The notes: generated by a model not told the origin, from the letters alone. A stretch of DNA of 64,000 nt from Haematomicrobium sanguinis DSM 21259 (GCF_000688395.1 NZ_JIAG01000012.1:48668-112667), one strand, 5' to 3'. Shown: positions 52,765-63,461, counted from the stretch's first letter. A program made the numbers and translations.

Positions 52765-53830
52765 CCAATACGGCCTAACGGCCACCATTCTTGACCACTT
52801 TCAGGCCGCTCAAAAAGAGCTGCCGGACACCCCCATCTGCCTAGAGCGCATACTGCGCCGAGACAAGACCCGTTTGATTGTCACCGGCGAGCGCGGCCCG
52901 CGGGCAATCTCGCTCGGAAACAACCTCCGCGCCCCGGATGGCAGCAGCGCAACCACCGGCGATTGGGTCCTCGTCGAGGACGGCGCGGACCATGAACCCC
53001 GCGCGCTGAGGTTACTGCCCCGCACCAGCCAACTCGATCGAAAACGCGCGTTCGATGACTCGACCGAACGCCAAGTCCTGGCCGCGAATATGTCTTGGAT
53101 CGGCGTCGTAATTCCGCTGGACCGCAAACTCTCGGTCAACCGCCTGGAGCGAACCCTCGTCGCCGCATGGGATTCCGGCGCCACACCGCTGATTATCCTC
53201 ACCAAGGCCGACCTCTCCCGCCTTGCCGATGACGTGGTCGCTCAAGTTCGCGATCATGCACCCGGAGTTGATGTAGTGACCACCTCCGCAAGAGAGGAAG
53301 ACGGATTGGACGAGTTGCGATCCCGTGTCAGGCCGGGGGAGACCTTGCTCCTGCTCGGGCCATCCGGTGCCGGAAAATCCAGCCTTATCAACGCGCTTGC
53401 CGGCCAGGACATTCAAGCCACCAGCGAGGTGCGGGAGTTAGACCAGCGCGGCAAACACACCACCACCGCACGTGAGCTCATCGCCGTCAGTGGGGGAATG
53501 GTGCTTCTCGATACCCCCGGGGTCCGCGGGTTCGCGCTCTATGATGCGCAGGACGCGCTCGGCGCCGTCTTCGAGGACATCGAGGCCCTCATGGGGCGGT
53601 GCCGCTTCAACGACTGCCAGCACAGGCGGGAGCCGGGGTGTGCCATCCGCGCGGCAATCGAATCGGGAGAGGTCTCCGAAGAACGGTTAAAGCATTACAA
53701 AAAGCTCCAGCGCGAAATGGATTTCCTTACCGATCGCAAAGCTGCCCGCCAGCGTATGAAGGCGCAACACAAGGACATGGCGAAAGGTTCGCGCGCAGCA
53801 TACAAGCGCAAATATGGGGACAACCGTTGA
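52742..53830 (+). CDS. rsgA: Ribosome small-subunit-dependent GTPase A
   Basis: A 362-residue circularly permuted GTPase: OB-fold first, then the G4 motif ILTKAD ahead of the P-loop LLLGPSGAGKSSL and G3 DTPGVRG, followed by the zinc site CRFNDCQHRREPGC. RsgA helps the final maturation of the 30S subunit. TTG 52742 has GGGAG 8 bases upstream; GTG 52682 would add 20 residues and has the stronger, more distant GAAGGAGG. The start is unresolved. Confidence 0.93.
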   Translation: MSAPSHLDQYGLTATILDHFQAAQKELPDTPICLERILRRDKTRLIVTGERGPRAISLGNNLRAPDGSSATTGDWVLVEDGADHEPRALRLLPRTSQLDRKRAFDDSTERQVLAANMSWIGVVIPLDRKLSVNRLERTLVAAWDSGATPLIILTKADLSRLADDVVAQVRDHAPGVDVVTTSAREEDGLDELRSRVRPGETLLLLGPSGAGKSSLINALAGQDIQATSEVRELDQRGKHTTTARELIAVSGGMVLLDTPGVRGFALYDAQDALGAVFEDIEALMGRCRFNDCQHRREPGCAIRAAIESGEVSEERLKHYKKLQREMDFLTDRKAARQRMKAQHKDMAKGSRAAYKRKYGDNR

Positions 53831-53913
53831 CCGGATTCCCTGCCAAAATAGCCCCTGGAAATGCCCCCCGCATGGGTTAGGGTGAAGAAAACGAGGGTCA
53901 CCGGAAGGATCTG

Positions 53914-55083
53914 ATGGAAACCGCGGACCAGCACGACCCGAATGCCCCCGCCCCGAACGCGATGATTGAATTCCGCCACGTGGCCAAGGAGTACCCCGAT
54001 GGCACTCAAGCGGTGCGCGAGCTCAATTTCGACATCGAGCGCGGGAAAATCACCGTATTTGTGGGCCCTAGCGGTTGCGGTAAAACCACAACGTTGCGCA
54101 TGATCAACCGCATGGTCGATCCGACCGCAGGCGAAGTACTGGTGGACGGTACCAATATCGCGACCGTCAACCCGCCGAAATTACGCCGCTCGATGGGCTA
54201 TGTCATGCAGGCCGCCGGGCTGATGCCGCATCGCACTGTGGTGGACAATATCGCCACCGTTCCGCGACTGGATGGCGTGCCCAAAGCAAAGGCGAGGCAG
54301 CGTGCGCTGGAACTGATGCACGTGGTGGGGCTCGATGAGAGCCTCGCCAAGCGCTACCCGGCACAACTTTCCGGCGGCCAGCAGCAACGCGTCGGCGTGG
54401 CCCGCGCCCTCGCCGCAGATCCGCCACTCCTGCTCATGGACGAGCCCTTTAGCGCCGTGGACCCGGTGGTGCGCGCGGAGTTGCAAGCCGAGACCTTGCG
54501 TTTGCAGCGCGAATTGGGCAAGACCGTCGTCTTCGTGACTCATGACATCGATGAGGCGGTGCTCCTCGGCGATAAGATCGCGGTCTTCGGTCGCGGCGAA
54601 ATCGAGCAAATCGCGTCCCCCGAGGAACTTTTGCGTGCACCGGCAACAAACTACGTCGCCGACTTCATCGGTCACGATCGCGGGTTCCGTCACCTTCAAT
54701 TCTTTGCTGGGAGCGAGGCCGAAATCGACCCGATAGACACAGTGACAGTGAGAGATACCGTACCGGGTGAGGGCTGGTATTTGGTGGTTGACGCCCAGAA
54801 TAAGCCGCTCGGCTGGTTTAGCCCGCAGTTGAACGGACCCAGCCAGGTTTCCGAGGACGCGATCATCCCAGGCGGTTCCCTCTTCTACGAGGGCGATAGT
54901 CTGCGCAGCGCGCTGGATTCAACCCTGTCCTCACCCGCCGGCCTCGGGGTCGCCGTAGACGGGGAGGGCAGAGTCAAAGGCGTCCTCAACGGCCGGCAAG
55001 TCTTGGACGCGGCGGGCCGTGCGGCCGGACCGCAACCGCCGGATAACGGCCCCGCAAGCACCGCGCGGGAGCCCGAGGCTTAA
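53914..55083 (+). CDS. Osmoprotectant ABC transporter ATP-binding protein
   Basis: A 389-residue OpuCA/ProV-type ATPase: VGPSGCGKTTTLRM, LSGGQQQRVGVARAL, LLLMDEPFSAVD. The C-terminal 130 residues correspond to the CBS-like region used in this family for osmotic sensing, though only weakly conserved here. It drives uptake of glycine betaine, choline or carnitine with the three genes downstream. A GGAAGGA site precedes the ATG. Confidence 0.93.
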   Translation: METADQHDPNAPAPNAMIEFRHVAKEYPDGTQAVRELNFDIERGKITVFVGPSGCGKTTTLRMINRMVDPTAGEVLVDGTNIATVNPPKLRRSMGYVMQAAGLMPHRTVVDNIATVPRLDGVPKAKARQRALELMHVVGLDESLAKRYPAQLSGGQQQRVGVARALAADPPLLLMDEPFSAVDPVVRAELQAETLRLQRELGKTVVFVTHDIDEAVLLGDKIAVFGRGEIEQIASPEELLRAPATNYVADFIGHDRGFRHLQFFAGSEAEIDPIDTVTVRDTVPGEGWYLVVDAQNKPLGWFSPQLNGPSQVSEDAIIPGGSLFYEGDSLRSALDSTLSSPAGLGVAVDGEGRVKGVLNGRQVLDAAGRAAGPQPPDNGPASTAREPEA

Positions 55084-55084
55084 G

Positions 55085-55786
55085 ATGCAGTGGCTTTTCA
55101 GCAATTTTGATCGAGTCATGGAACTGACCTGGAATCACGTGGTGCAGTCCGTGGTTCCGCTCATCCTGGCCACGATCATCGCAGTCCCGTTGGCACAATT
55201 AGCCCGACAAAACCGGGTCATCAAGGGGATATCGCTCGGCCTGAGCTCCTTCCTCTTTACACTCCCGTCGATTGCACTCTTCATCTTCTTGCCGCTGGTC
55301 CTAGGCACCAGCATCATTGACCCGATCAACGTCATCGTCGCGCTCACCATTTATGCGGTGTCGCTGTTGTTGCGGTCGGGCATCGACGCCCTGGAGAGCG
55401 TCGATGAAAGCGTCCGGCAGGCCGCCGTCGCGCTCGGCTACACGCCGCTCCGCCGGTTCTGGACGGTGGATCTCCCACTGTCCCTGCCCGTGCTCTTCGC
55501 CGGGCTTCGCGTCATCTCGGTGACCAACATCTCCCTGGTGTCGGTCGCGATCGTGATCGGCGTGCAAAATCTCGGCTACTTCTTCTCCGACGGTCTGCGC
55601 CGCGGTTTCATCACCGAAATCGTGATCGGAATCGTCTTCACCCTGATCCTGGCCCTCATCATGGACGCCATCCTGGTGCTCATCCAACGCCTGCTCACCC
55701 CGTGGGATCGCGCCACTGCGCGGACCCGCACCAAGACCCGCAAGGTCACCGAGACCGCCCAAATCGAGGCGGTGGCAGCCTCATGA
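55085..55786 (+). CDS. Osmoprotectant ABC transporter permease (OpuCB-like)
   Basis: A 233-residue permease with five or six helices and the EAA-type loop VRQAAVALGYTPLRRFWTVD that contacts the ATPase. ATG 55085 follows the preceding stop by one base. It pairs with the next permease in a heterodimeric channel. Confidence 0.92.
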   Translation: MQWLFSNFDRVMELTWNHVVQSVVPLILATIIAVPLAQLARQNRVIKGISLGLSSFLFTLPSIALFIFLPLVLGTSIIDPINVIVALTIYAVSLLLRSGIDALESVDESVRQAAVALGYTPLRRFWTVDLPLSLPVLFAGLRVISVTNISLVSVAIVIGVQNLGYFFSDGLRRGFITEIVIGIVFTLILALIMDAILVLIQRLLTPWDRATARTRTKTRKVTETAQIEAVAAS

Positions 55787-56523
55787 TCGCCGCTCGCCTC
55801 CCGCTAGCCACCCAGGAGACAAACCTCTTTAGCCAAACCTGGGCCTTCCTCACCGACCCGGAAAACTGGTCCGGTCCGCAAGGCTTCCCGGCGCGCATCG
55901 CCGAACACCTCGGCTATTCGGCCCTGGCACTTGCCATCTCGCTGGTCATCGCCGTCCCGATCGGCCTCTACATCGGCCACACCCGCAACGGCGAGAACCT
56001 CGTCACCATGCTCGCCGGGGCTCTGCGCGCCCTACCCACACTTGGCCTCGCCACTCTCTTCGTCCTACTTTCCGGACTGGGGCTCATGCCCTTCGTCTGG
56101 GCGCTCGTCATCCTGGCGGCCCCGCCGCTGATCACCAGCACCTACGCCGGGATCGCGAACGTCAACCCCGCGCTCACCGATGCGTCCCGCGCACTTGGCA
56201 TGACCGAATGGCAAGTGCTCACCAAGGTCGAAATCCCCAACGGGCTCGCGGTGATGATGGGTGGTCTGCGCTCGGCGGTCCTCCAAATCGTCGCCACCAC
56301 CACCATCGTGGCGATCATCAACCTGGGCGGCCTCGGCCGTTACATTTTCGACGGCATTGCCAGCAACGACTTCGCCATGGTGCTGGCAGGCGGCGTCATG
56401 GTCTCGCTGCTTGCCATCGTTTTGGACCTGGTTCTCGTTGCCATCACACGTTTCAGCGTTTCACCTGGGTTACGCCAAAGTGGCCCAAAGCGCATTAGGG
56501 TTGAGACTAAGGCCTCTGCGTGA
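55783..56523 (+). CDS. Osmoprotectant ABC transporter permease (OpuCD-like)
   Basis: A 246-residue permease overlapping the previous gene by 4 bp. Helices occupy most of residues 40-230; the EAA-type loop is DASRALGMTEWQVLTKVEIP. The motif ALRALPTLGLATLF is typical of the OpuBB/OpuCD group. Confidence 0.92.
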   Translation: MIAARLPLATQETNLFSQTWAFLTDPENWSGPQGFPARIAEHLGYSALALAISLVIAVPIGLYIGHTRNGENLVTMLAGALRALPTLGLATLFVLLSGLGLMPFVWALVILAAPPLITSTYAGIANVNPALTDASRALGMTEWQVLTKVEIPNGLAVMMGGLRSAVLQIVATTTIVAIINLGGLGRYIFDGIASNDFAMVLAGGVMVSLLAIVLDLVLVAITRFSVSPGLRQSGPKRIRVETKASA

Positions 56524-56561
56524 GCCTATACATCCGCAATCCCCACTGAGGAGTTTCACTC

Positions 56562-57515
56562 ATGGTCCCGACAAAAAAATTCACTCGTCGCGGTGCCCTT
56601 GCCGCGGCTTCCTTGGCCGTGGCGGCGCTCACCTTGAGCGCCTGCGGTGCCGGTAGCGATCCGCTGAGCAACGACGGCGATGCCAACCCCACTGCCTCGG
56701 GTTCCGGTTCGGTGGTGGTCGGCTCGGCGGACTTCCCGGAGAGCCAGATTATTGCTGAAATTTACGCCGGTGCGCTCAACGCTGCCGGTTATGACGCCTC
56801 CACCAAGCTGAGCATCGGCACCCGTGAGGCGTACTACAAGGCTGTGGAAGCGGGAGACATTGGTGTTGTCCCCGAATACACCGGAAACCTTCTGGGGTAC
56901 CTGGATAAGAGCAGCACCGAGACCGACCCGCAGAAGATCGTGTCAGATATCAAGTCGGCGCTGCCGGAAACCCTCAACGTCTTGAACGCCTCGAGTGCTG
57001 AAGACAAGGACTCGATGGTCATCACCAAGGCGACAGCGGCCAAGTACAACGTGAAGAGCCTGGAGGATCTGGGTCCGGTGTGCGGCGAACTGACTTTCGG
57101 GGTGCCCCCCGAGTTTGCCGATCGACCCTACGGCAGTGCGGGACTGAAGGAAAAGTACAACTGCGTGCCTGCCAAGTTTGAGCCCATTGGCGACAGCGGC
57201 GGTCCGCTGACGCTGAAGGCCCTCCTGGAGGACAACGTGCAGGTGGCAGACCTTTTCAGCACCGATCCGGCCATCGCTGCCAATGATCTGGTGGTCCTAG
57301 AAGATCCCAAGTTCAACTTCACCCCGCAAAACGTGATTCCGCTGGTGAACACGAAGGAGTTCCCGGAGGGTGCGGCCGCCGTGCTGAACAAGGTCTCCGA
57401 GACGCTCACCACCGAGGACTTGATCAAGCTCAACGAGCAGGTGTCCGGGGATGAGAAGCGGAATCCGGAGGATGCCGCCGCCGATTGGTTGAAGGAGAAG
57501 GGCTTCACGTCCTAG
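56562..57515 (+). CDS. Osmoprotectant-binding lipoprotein (OpuCC-like)
   Basis: A 317-residue extracytoplasmic binding protein with a lipoprotein signal and lipobox LSAC (Cys28). VVVGSADFPESQIIAEIYAGAL, IGTREAYYKA and GVVPEYTGNLLGYL are family features. It delivers a quaternary-amine osmolyte to the two permeases. Two strong hairpins follow. Confidence 0.93.
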   Translation: MVPTKKFTRRGALAAASLAVAALTLSACGAGSDPLSNDGDANPTASGSGSVVVGSADFPESQIIAEIYAGALNAAGYDASTKLSIGTREAYYKAVEAGDIGVVPEYTGNLLGYLDKSSTETDPQKIVSDIKSALPETLNVLNASSAEDKDSMVITKATAAKYNVKSLEDLGPVCGELTFGVPPEFADRPYGSAGLKEKYNCVPAKFEPIGDSGGPLTLKALLEDNVQVADLFSTDPAIAANDLVVLEDPKFNFTPQNVIPLVNTKEFPEGAAAVLNKVSETLTTEDLIKLNEQVSGDEKRNPEDAAADWLKEKGFTS

Positions 57516-57521
57516 CTGAGG

Positions 57522-57598
57522 GTGACTGTAATTTGCTCATTACAGTCACTCACGTGTGCCCGTGACCGTCATCGTGTGATTGCGGTCACGGGCACACG
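57522..57598 (+). terminator. Tandem hairpins G after the osmoprotectant operon
   Basis: GTGACTGTAAT (57522-57532) pairs with 57539-57549 over a 6-base loop; then CGTGTGCCCGTGACCG (57553-57568) pairs with 57583-57598 over a 14-base loop. Both stems are perfect. Neither has a U-tract. They isolate the operon from the aminotransferase gene. Confidence 0.75.
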
Positions 57599-57623
57599 CG
57601 CATCTTTGTGAAATAGTTTCTTC

Positions 57624-58838
57624 ATGGACAAGTACACCCAATCTGCCAAGCTCCACAACGTCCTTTATGACATTCGCGGCCCGCTCCTAGAGCATGCCCA
57701 GCGAATGGAGGCAGAGGGTCACCGGATCATGAAGCTGAACATCGGCAATCCGGCGCCCTTCGGGTTTGAGGCCCCGGACGCGGTGCTTGTCGACATGATT
57801 CGCCACTTGCCCAACGCGCAGGGCTATAGCGACTCCCGCGGCATATTCTCGGCGCGCACCGCCGTCGTGCAGTATTACCAGGGCCAAGGTATCCACAACA
57901 TTGATGTGGATGATGTGTACCTGGGCAACGGTGTCAGCGAGTTGATCACGCTCTCGCTGATGGCGCTGCTCGATTCGGGGGATGAAATCCTTGTGCCGAC
58001 CCCGGATTACCCGCTGTGGACCGCGTCGGTGAGCTTGGCCGGGGGGCGCCCGGTACATTACCTGTGTGATGAGGACGACCACTGGTACCCGGACATTGAG
58101 GACTTGAGCTCCAAGATCACTCCGCACACCAAGGGGATTGTGGTCATTAACCCCAATAACCCCACCGGCGCTGTCTACCCGGAACACATTCTCCAGCAGA
58201 TTGTTGATCTTGCCCGGGAACACGGGTTGATTGTCTTCGCCGACGAAATTTACGAAAAGATTCTTTACGACGACGCCGTCCACGTGAACATCGCGAAACT
58301 GTGCGGTGATGACGTCTTGTGCCTGACCTTCAGCGGTCTGTCGAAGGCGTACCGCATTGCCGGGTATCGCAGCGGGTGGATGGCCATTTCCGGGCCCAAG
58401 GCCGAGGCCGCTGACTACATTGAGGGCATCAACCTGCTGGCCAATATGCGATTGTGCGCCAATGTGCCCGCGCAACATGCGATTCAGACCGCGCTGGGCG
58501 GATACCAAAGTATCAACGACCTCATCCTCCCGGGAGGCCGGCTCAAGGAACAACGCGATACGGCCTACCGTCTGCTCACCGACATTCCCGGGGTGACCTG
58601 CGAGATCGCACAAGGCGCGCTCTACCTGTTCCCGAAGCTCGACCCCGAGGTCTATCCTATCGAAGACGATGAACAGTTCGCCCTGGAACTGCTCAAGGAA
58701 CAGAAAATCCTCATCTCCCACGGTCGCGCGTTCAACTGGGTGCGCCCGGATCACTTCCGCATGGTGACGCTGCCAAGCGTGGGGGATATTGAAGAGGCGA
58801 TCTCCCGGCTTGCGACATTCCTTGGCCGGTACACCTAA
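57624..58838 (+). CDS. PLP-dependent aminotransferase, AlaA-like
   Basis: A 404-residue class I/II aminotransferase. NIGNPAPFGFEAPD, NPNNPTGAVYP, FADEIYEKILYDD and the PLP lysine in FSGLSKAYRIAGYRSGW are present. The N-terminus matches the alanine aminotransferase AlaA, which converts pyruvate and glutamate to alanine and 2-oxoglutarate. ATG with no strong ribosome site. Confidence 0.9.
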   Translation: MDKYTQSAKLHNVLYDIRGPLLEHAQRMEAEGHRIMKLNIGNPAPFGFEAPDAVLVDMIRHLPNAQGYSDSRGIFSARTAVVQYYQGQGIHNIDVDDVYLGNGVSELITLSLMALLDSGDEILVPTPDYPLWTASVSLAGGRPVHYLCDEDDHWYPDIEDLSSKITPHTKGIVVINPNNPTGAVYPEHILQQIVDLAREHGLIVFADEIYEKILYDDAVHVNIAKLCGDDVLCLTFSGLSKAYRIAGYRSGWMAISGPKAEAADYIEGINLLANMRLCANVPAQHAIQTALGGYQSINDLILPGGRLKEQRDTAYRLLTDIPGVTCEIAQGALYLFPKLDPEVYPIEDDEQFALELLKEQKILISHGRAFNWVRPDHFRMVTLPSVGDIEEAISRLATFLGRYT

Positions 58839-58874
58839 GCTAGAGGTAATTCCACGAGCGGGGAAAGGACCGAC

Positions 58875-59732
58875 ATGGCCAAAAACCTTGTGACCTTCAG
58901 CGAATCGCCCACCGAGCTGTTGCGTGCGACTCCCGATTTTGATTTGGCGTCCATCGACACCTCCAGTACACCGGGATTCACCGGCAAGAAGCGCGACGGC
59001 GAAAAGCTGCTCGCCGCCGGCGCCACCGAGCTCGCCGACCTGCAAGAGCAGCTCTTTGCTAACGGAAAGTTTGGCGACAACCGCTCGGTGCTCTTGATCC
59101 TGCAGGCCATGGACACCGCCGGCAAGGGCGGCATCACCAAACACGTGGTCGGTGCCGTGGACCCGCAAGGCGTTTCCTACCACGCGTTCAAGGCGCCCAC
59201 GGAGGAGGAGAAACAGCACGATTTCCTGTGGCGAATTGAAAAGCAGGTCCCGGCACGCGGCATGATCGGGGTATTCGACCGCTCACAATACGAAGATGTG
59301 CTCATTCACCGGGTGCGCAAGTTCTCCCCGCCAGAAGAGATCGAGCGCCGCTACGGGGCCATTGTCGACTTCGAAAACAACCTCGCCGCGGCCGGCACCA
59401 AGGTCATCAAGGTGATGCTCCACATCTCCAGCGCAACCCAAAAGGAGAGACTCACGGAGCGCCTGGATCGCGAAGACAAATGGTGGAAGTACAGCCCCGG
59501 GGACGTCGACGAGCGTCTTTTGTGGCCGGCATATCAAGAGGCGTACCAGATAGCCATAGAGCGTACGACGACGGATACCTCACCATGGTTTGTGGTTCCG
59601 GCAGACCGCAAGTGGTACGCGCGCATCGCCGTGCAACAACTACTCTTGGATGCGCTCCGATCCTTTGACCTGGGCTGGCCGGAGGCAGACTTCGACGTCG
59701 CCGAAGAAAAGAAACGGCTCGCCGCCACCTAG
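58875..59732 (+). CDS. Polyphosphate kinase 2 family protein
   Basis: A 285-residue PPK2-family phosphotransferase with Walker A LQAMDTAGKGGITKHV, the DRSQYEDVLIHRV segment and EDKWWKYSPGD lid. Such enzymes phosphorylate nucleotides from polyphosphate or the reverse. Length and motifs match the single-domain class that uses ADP/AMP. A GGGGAAAGG site precedes the ATG. Confidence 0.93.
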   Translation: MAKNLVTFSESPTELLRATPDFDLASIDTSSTPGFTGKKRDGEKLLAAGATELADLQEQLFANGKFGDNRSVLLILQAMDTAGKGGITKHVVGAVDPQGVSYHAFKAPTEEEKQHDFLWRIEKQVPARGMIGVFDRSQYEDVLIHRVRKFSPPEEIERRYGAIVDFENNLAAAGTKVIKVMLHISSATQKERLTERLDREDKWWKYSPGDVDERLLWPAYQEAYQIAIERTTTDTSPWFVVPADRKWYARIAVQQLLLDALRSFDLGWPEADFDVAEEKKRLAAT

Positions 59733-59786
59733 ATACTCCGGCTCACCCTCGTCCCGGGTTGACCGCAAGCGCGTGTGCGTGAGGAT

Positions 59787-60056
59787 TTAGTCGTCGGAGT
59801 CGGGGTAATCGTCCTCGGAATCGTCGTCGACTAACTCGCCGTCGACATCCGGCCTCGCCTGCTCAATGCGTTCGCGCGCCCCGGAGAGCCAGGATTCGCA
59901 CCGATTGGCCAGCGCCTCGCCGCGCTCCCACAACTGGAGGGACTGCTCCAGTGTGGCACCCCCGGTTTCCAGCTGCGAGACAACCGCTACGAGTTCCTCA
60001 CGCGCCTCCTCATAGGAGAGCGCTGCCACATCCGTATTCGTCGTTCTTTCCGCCAT
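59787..60056 (-). CDS. xseB: Exodeoxyribonuclease VII small subunit
   Basis: An 89-residue XseB with [37 protein letters not shown] and an acidic tail. It pairs with XseA to degrade single-stranded DNA from both ends. It starts 5 bp after the xseA stop. Confidence 0.95.
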   Translation of the reverse strand: MAERTTNTDVAALSYEEAREELVAVVSQLETGGATLEQSLQLWERGEALANRCESWLSGARERIEQARPDVDGELVDDDSEDDYPDSDD

Positions 60057-60061
60057 TACTC

Positions 60062-61366
60062 TTACCTTTCCTGCCGGGCCACGGCAGATTGGTCTTGCTC
60101 CACGATTCCGGTGCTGAGGGCACCAAACTTTCCATCCGCGACCCGCACACTCAGCCCCGTGCCATCCGGAACCTGCGCTGTGGAACGCACCAGATCGCCG
60201 TCGTTGGTCAGAACTACCGCGTAACCGCGCTCCAACGTTTGCAACGGGGAGAGCGCGCGGACCTGCCCGCGCAAGTTGTCAATGGCGGATTGCGCACGTT
60301 CGACGAGCCTGATCGTGGCGTGGTGCGAGCGCTCGCGCAACCGGTCGACATCCTGCTGCCGGACCTCCACCATCCCCATGGGGTAAGCGAGAGCCGGCCG
60401 AGAGCGCAGGGCGTTAATGCGCTCGGATTCGCGGGTCAGCTGGTGCAGCACGAGCCGGGTGAGGTGTTCCTTGGCGCCCTGGATGCGGGCCATTTCCTCG
60501 GCCATGTCTGGCACGATGCGTTTGGCGGCATCGGTGGGCGTGGACGCGCGGAGATCGGCAACCTCGTCCAAGATGGGCCGATCCGCCTCATGGCCAATGG
60601 CGGAGACGATCGGCGTTTGGGCGGCGGCGACCGCGCGCACCAGGCTCTCGTTGCTGAAGGCTAAAAGGTCCTCGAGACTGCCGCCGCCGCGGGCGATGAC
60701 GATGACGTCGATGTCCTCGCGAGAGTCGAGCTCCTGAAGAGCTTGGGTGACTTGTGCTACCGCGGTGTTTCCTTGGACCGCGACCTCGCGCACCTCGAAC
60801 TGCACGGCGGGCCAGCGGAGGGTCGCGTTGCGGATGACATCTTTCATGGCGTCCGAGTCGCGACCGGTGATCAGGCCGACGCGGGAGGGCAGGAGCGGGA
60901 GCGGCCTTTTGCGTTCGGCGGCAAAGAGTCCTTCGGCGGCGAGGGCTTGTTTGAGCCGTTCGATGCGAGCGAGAAGGTCCCCGAGCCCCACCGGACGGAT
61001 GTCTTGGGCCTGCATGCTCAGCCGCCCGGACTTGAGCCAAAAACCGGCCTTGACATGCGCCACCACATGCGAACCCCGCTCCAACGGCGCGGTAGTGCGG
61101 GAAATGACATTGCCGAACGCGGAGAGGGGGAGCGACATTTCCTGATTGAGATCCCGCAACGTCAGGAAGTTCATATTGCCGCGCAAGTTCAGTTCGATAA
61201 TCTGCCCCTCAATCCAGGCGGCGGGGGCCCGCTCAATGTGTGCCTTGAGCTTTTGCGAGAGAACGTGGAGCGGCCAGGGCGCGTCTGGCGTGGTGTCGGC
61301 GGCGCGTTCGGGAAGCGTGCTGGGTTCCTGCTTCTGGCTCTGGGTGTCGCCAGCGTCAAAGTCCAC
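60062..61366 (-). CDS. xseA: Exodeoxyribonuclease VII large subunit
   Basis: A 434-residue XseA: N-terminal OB-fold ([20 protein letters not shown]), catalytic domain ([55 protein letters not shown]) and a C-terminal coiled coil. GTG 61366 is chosen, with GGGAGG 4 bases upstream; an earlier ATG would add 18 residues. It is divergent from the membrane-protein/ispH pair, as is usual. Confidence 0.95.
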   Translation of the reverse strand: MDFDAGDTQSQKQEPSTLPERAADTTPDAPWPLHVLSQKLKAHIERAPAAWIEGQIIELNLRGNMNFLTLRDLNQEMSLPLSAFGNVISRTTAPLERGSHVVAHVKAGFWLKSGRLSMQAQDIRPVGLGDLLARIERLKQALAAEGLFAAERKRPLPLLPSRVGLITGRDSDAMKDVIRNATLRWPAVQFEVREVAVQGNTAVAQVTQALQELDSREDIDVIVIARGGGSLEDLLAFSNESLVRAVAAAQTPIVSAIGHEADRPILDEVADLRASTPTDAAKRIVPDMAEEMARIQGAKEHLTRLVLHQLTRESERINALRSRPALAYPMGMVEVRQQDVDRLRERSHHATIRLVERAQSAIDNLRGQVRALSPLQTLERGYAVVLTNDGDLVRSTAQVPDGTGLSVRVADGKFGALSTGIVEQDQSAVARQER

Positions 61367-61527
61367 GATGCCTCCCTGGAAAAATGTATCTCTACTATCA
61401 ATACCAGCCGGCACCGACATTCTGGGTGTGTGCGGCGCCGGTTGTGGAAAACATTCACCGGTAGGGCTCGAAGCAAACCGATAGAATCAGCGGAGAACGT
61501 CCCGATCTGAATCCCTAGCGAGTGTGC

Positions 61528-62385
61528 ATGAGAAAAGCGTTGGCCCCCACCCTGGTTATTATTGGTCTCCTTTTTCTGGCGGTGGGCATCCCCGGCGTCT
61601 GGGTGCAAAACAATATCGTCTCCTCGGACGGCTTTGTGGCGCTCAACCGCGGTGTGGGGACGGACGATAATTTTCGTACCGTGTTAGTCACCGAAGCCGT
61701 GGACAGTGTCGGCGGGGACTTGCAGGCGCCGCAAGAAATCATCGATCTAGCTCAGAGAGCGTTGAGCACCGCGGTGAAAGACGTGCAGAGCTGGCCCGAG
61801 TACCCGGCGGCGTTCGATGAGACAATCAGGAGTTCGCACGTGGCGCTGTTCCCGGAGGACGGGTCGCAGGCACAGCCGCAACTGGCGCTGGATATCGCAC
61901 CCATTGTGAGTATGGCGGTGCAAAAACTGGTGCCCGGCGTTGACCTGCAAGGCACCCAGCGCGGCCCGATGTACCAGTCGCTGAGCTCCCAGAACCCGTC
62001 AAACGTGGTGAATCTAGCGAGGAGCGTGGGGTCCGTGGGACTGCCGCTCGCGACTGCCGGGGGAGTCATGCTGGTCATCGGCATTGCCATTGGGGTGCGC
62101 AAAGGCACCATGATGATTGTCGCTGGGATTGGGGGTTTGCTTGTCGCCGGGGCGCATTGGCTGGTGATTCCCGTCGCCTCGACGGTCATGAACCAATTCA
62201 CCTCGAGCAATGAACTCGCCAACGCCTACATTGCCGCGCTGATGCCATCCATTGAGCGTAGTCTGGGGGCCTGGGTGGTCATCGAGGCATTGGTTGCGGG
62301 CGGGCTGCTGGTTGTCGGTATTGTGCTCAATCTCCTATTCAAGCCCTCGGCCGGTAATCGGCGGGTCGCTAGAATGGAAGCATGA
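61528..62385 (+). CDS. Membrane protein of unknown function, coupled to ispH
   Basis: A 285-residue protein with one N-terminal helix, an extracytoplasmic region of about 140 residues (starting [19 protein letters not shown]) and three helices near residues 175-195, 200-220 and 250-272. It overlaps ispH by 4 bp. No enzyme motif is seen. GTG two codons upstream is an alternative start. Confidence 0.75.
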   Translation: MRKALAPTLVIIGLLFLAVGIPGVWVQNNIVSSDGFVALNRGVGTDDNFRTVLVTEAVDSVGGDLQAPQEIIDLAQRALSTAVKDVQSWPEYPAAFDETIRSSHVALFPEDGSQAQPQLALDIAPIVSMAVQKLVPGVDLQGTQRGPMYQSLSSQNPSNVVNLARSVGSVGLPLATAGGVMLVIGIAIGVRKGTMMIVAGIGGLLVAGAHWLVIPVASTVMNQFTSSNELANAYIAALMPSIERSLGAWVVIEALVAGGLLVVGIVLNLLFKPSAGNRRVARMEA

Positions 62386-63461
62386 GTTCCACCGTTTCTG
62401 TGCCTATGCCCACCGTGCCGCGTGCACGGCGTTCCCGTGACGAGGTAGAGGCGGCGTCCCCGGTAGCCGGGGCGAAACAGGTGAAGTTGGCGGCGCCTCG
62501 CGGGTACTGTGCGGGTGTGGACCGCGCCGTCATTGCGGTGGAGAAAGCGCTGGAGCACTACGGGCCTCCCGTGTATGTGCGCAAGCAGATTGTCCACAAC
62601 CAGCATGTGGTCTCTACGCTGGAGGATCGCGGAGCGATCTTTGTGGATGAGACCGATGAGGTCCCCGAGGGCGCTCTTATTATCTTTTCCGCGCACGGGG
62701 TGTCCCCGGCTGTGGTTCAGTCCGCCGAGGACCGCGGCCTGCGCACCATTGACGCAACCTGCCCGCTGGTGACCAAGGTGCATCGCGAGGCGGTGCGCTT
62801 TGCCCGGGACGACTATGAAATCCTGCTCATCGGCCACGAGGGGCATGAGGAAGTTGAGGGCACCTACGGTGAGGCCCCGAATCACACCCAGATCGTGAAT
62901 TCGCCGGACGAGGCCGATACCATCACGGTCAAGGATCCGGACAAGCTGATCTGGCTTTCGCAGACCACGCTCTCGGTGGACGAGACGATGGAAACGGTGC
63001 AGCGTCTGCGCGCCCGCTTCCCCAATCTGCAAGATCCGCCCAGCGATGACATTTGCTATGCCACTTCCAACCGCCAAGCGGCGATCAAAAAGATCGCGCC
63101 CGAGGCCGACCTGGTGATTGTGGTCGGCTCGGCCAACTCCTCGAACTCGGTGCGATTGGTCGAGGTTGCCCTCGAATACGGCGCCAAGGACGCGCACCGG
63201 GTGGACTTCGCGAGCGAGGTGGACGAGTCCTGGTTCGAAGGGGCGCGCACCGTCGGTGTAACTTCCGGCGCGTCGGTGCCCGAGGTGCTGGTCCAAGACG
63301 TGCTCAATCTCCTGGCCGAGTACGGCTATGGGGACGTCGAGGAAGTCGTCACCGCCGAAGAGGACATTATCTTTTCTCTGCCTAAGGAGATCCGCGCCGC
63401 GCTCAAGGCGATGGGGGACGATTCCCGCGCCCTCGGCGGCCGCCGCTCCTCGTCTACGTAG
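62382..63461 (+). CDS. ispH: 4-Hydroxy-3-methylbut-2-enyl diphosphate reductase
   Basis: A 359-residue IspH, last enzyme of the MEP isoprenoid pathway, with three Fe-S cysteines in [21 protein letters not shown] and [11 protein letters not shown], and the [11 protein letters not shown] substrate segment. The stop codon is the first part of hairpin D. Confidence 0.96.
   Translation: MSSTVSVPMPTVPRARRSRDEVEAASPVAGAKQVKLAAPRGYCAGVDRAVIAVEKALEHYGPPVYVRKQIVHNQHVVSTLEDRGAIFVDETDEVPEGALIIFSAHGVSPAVVQSAEDRGLRTIDATCPLVTKVHREAVRFARDDYEILLIGHEGHEEVEGTYGEAPNHTQIVNSPDEADTITVKDPDKLIWLSQTTLSVDETMETVQRLRARFPNLQDPPSDDICYATSNRQAAIKKIAPEADLVIVVGSANSSNSVRLVEVALEYGAKDAHRVDFASEVDESWFEGARTVGVTSGASVPEVLVQDVLNLLAEYGYGDVEEVVTAEEDIIFSLPKEIRAALKAMGDDSRALGGRRSSST

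Noticed and set aside
57687..59219. Long antisense frame across the aminotransferase and ppk2 genes
   Set aside because: It spans two well-supported genes and their spacer on the other strand.
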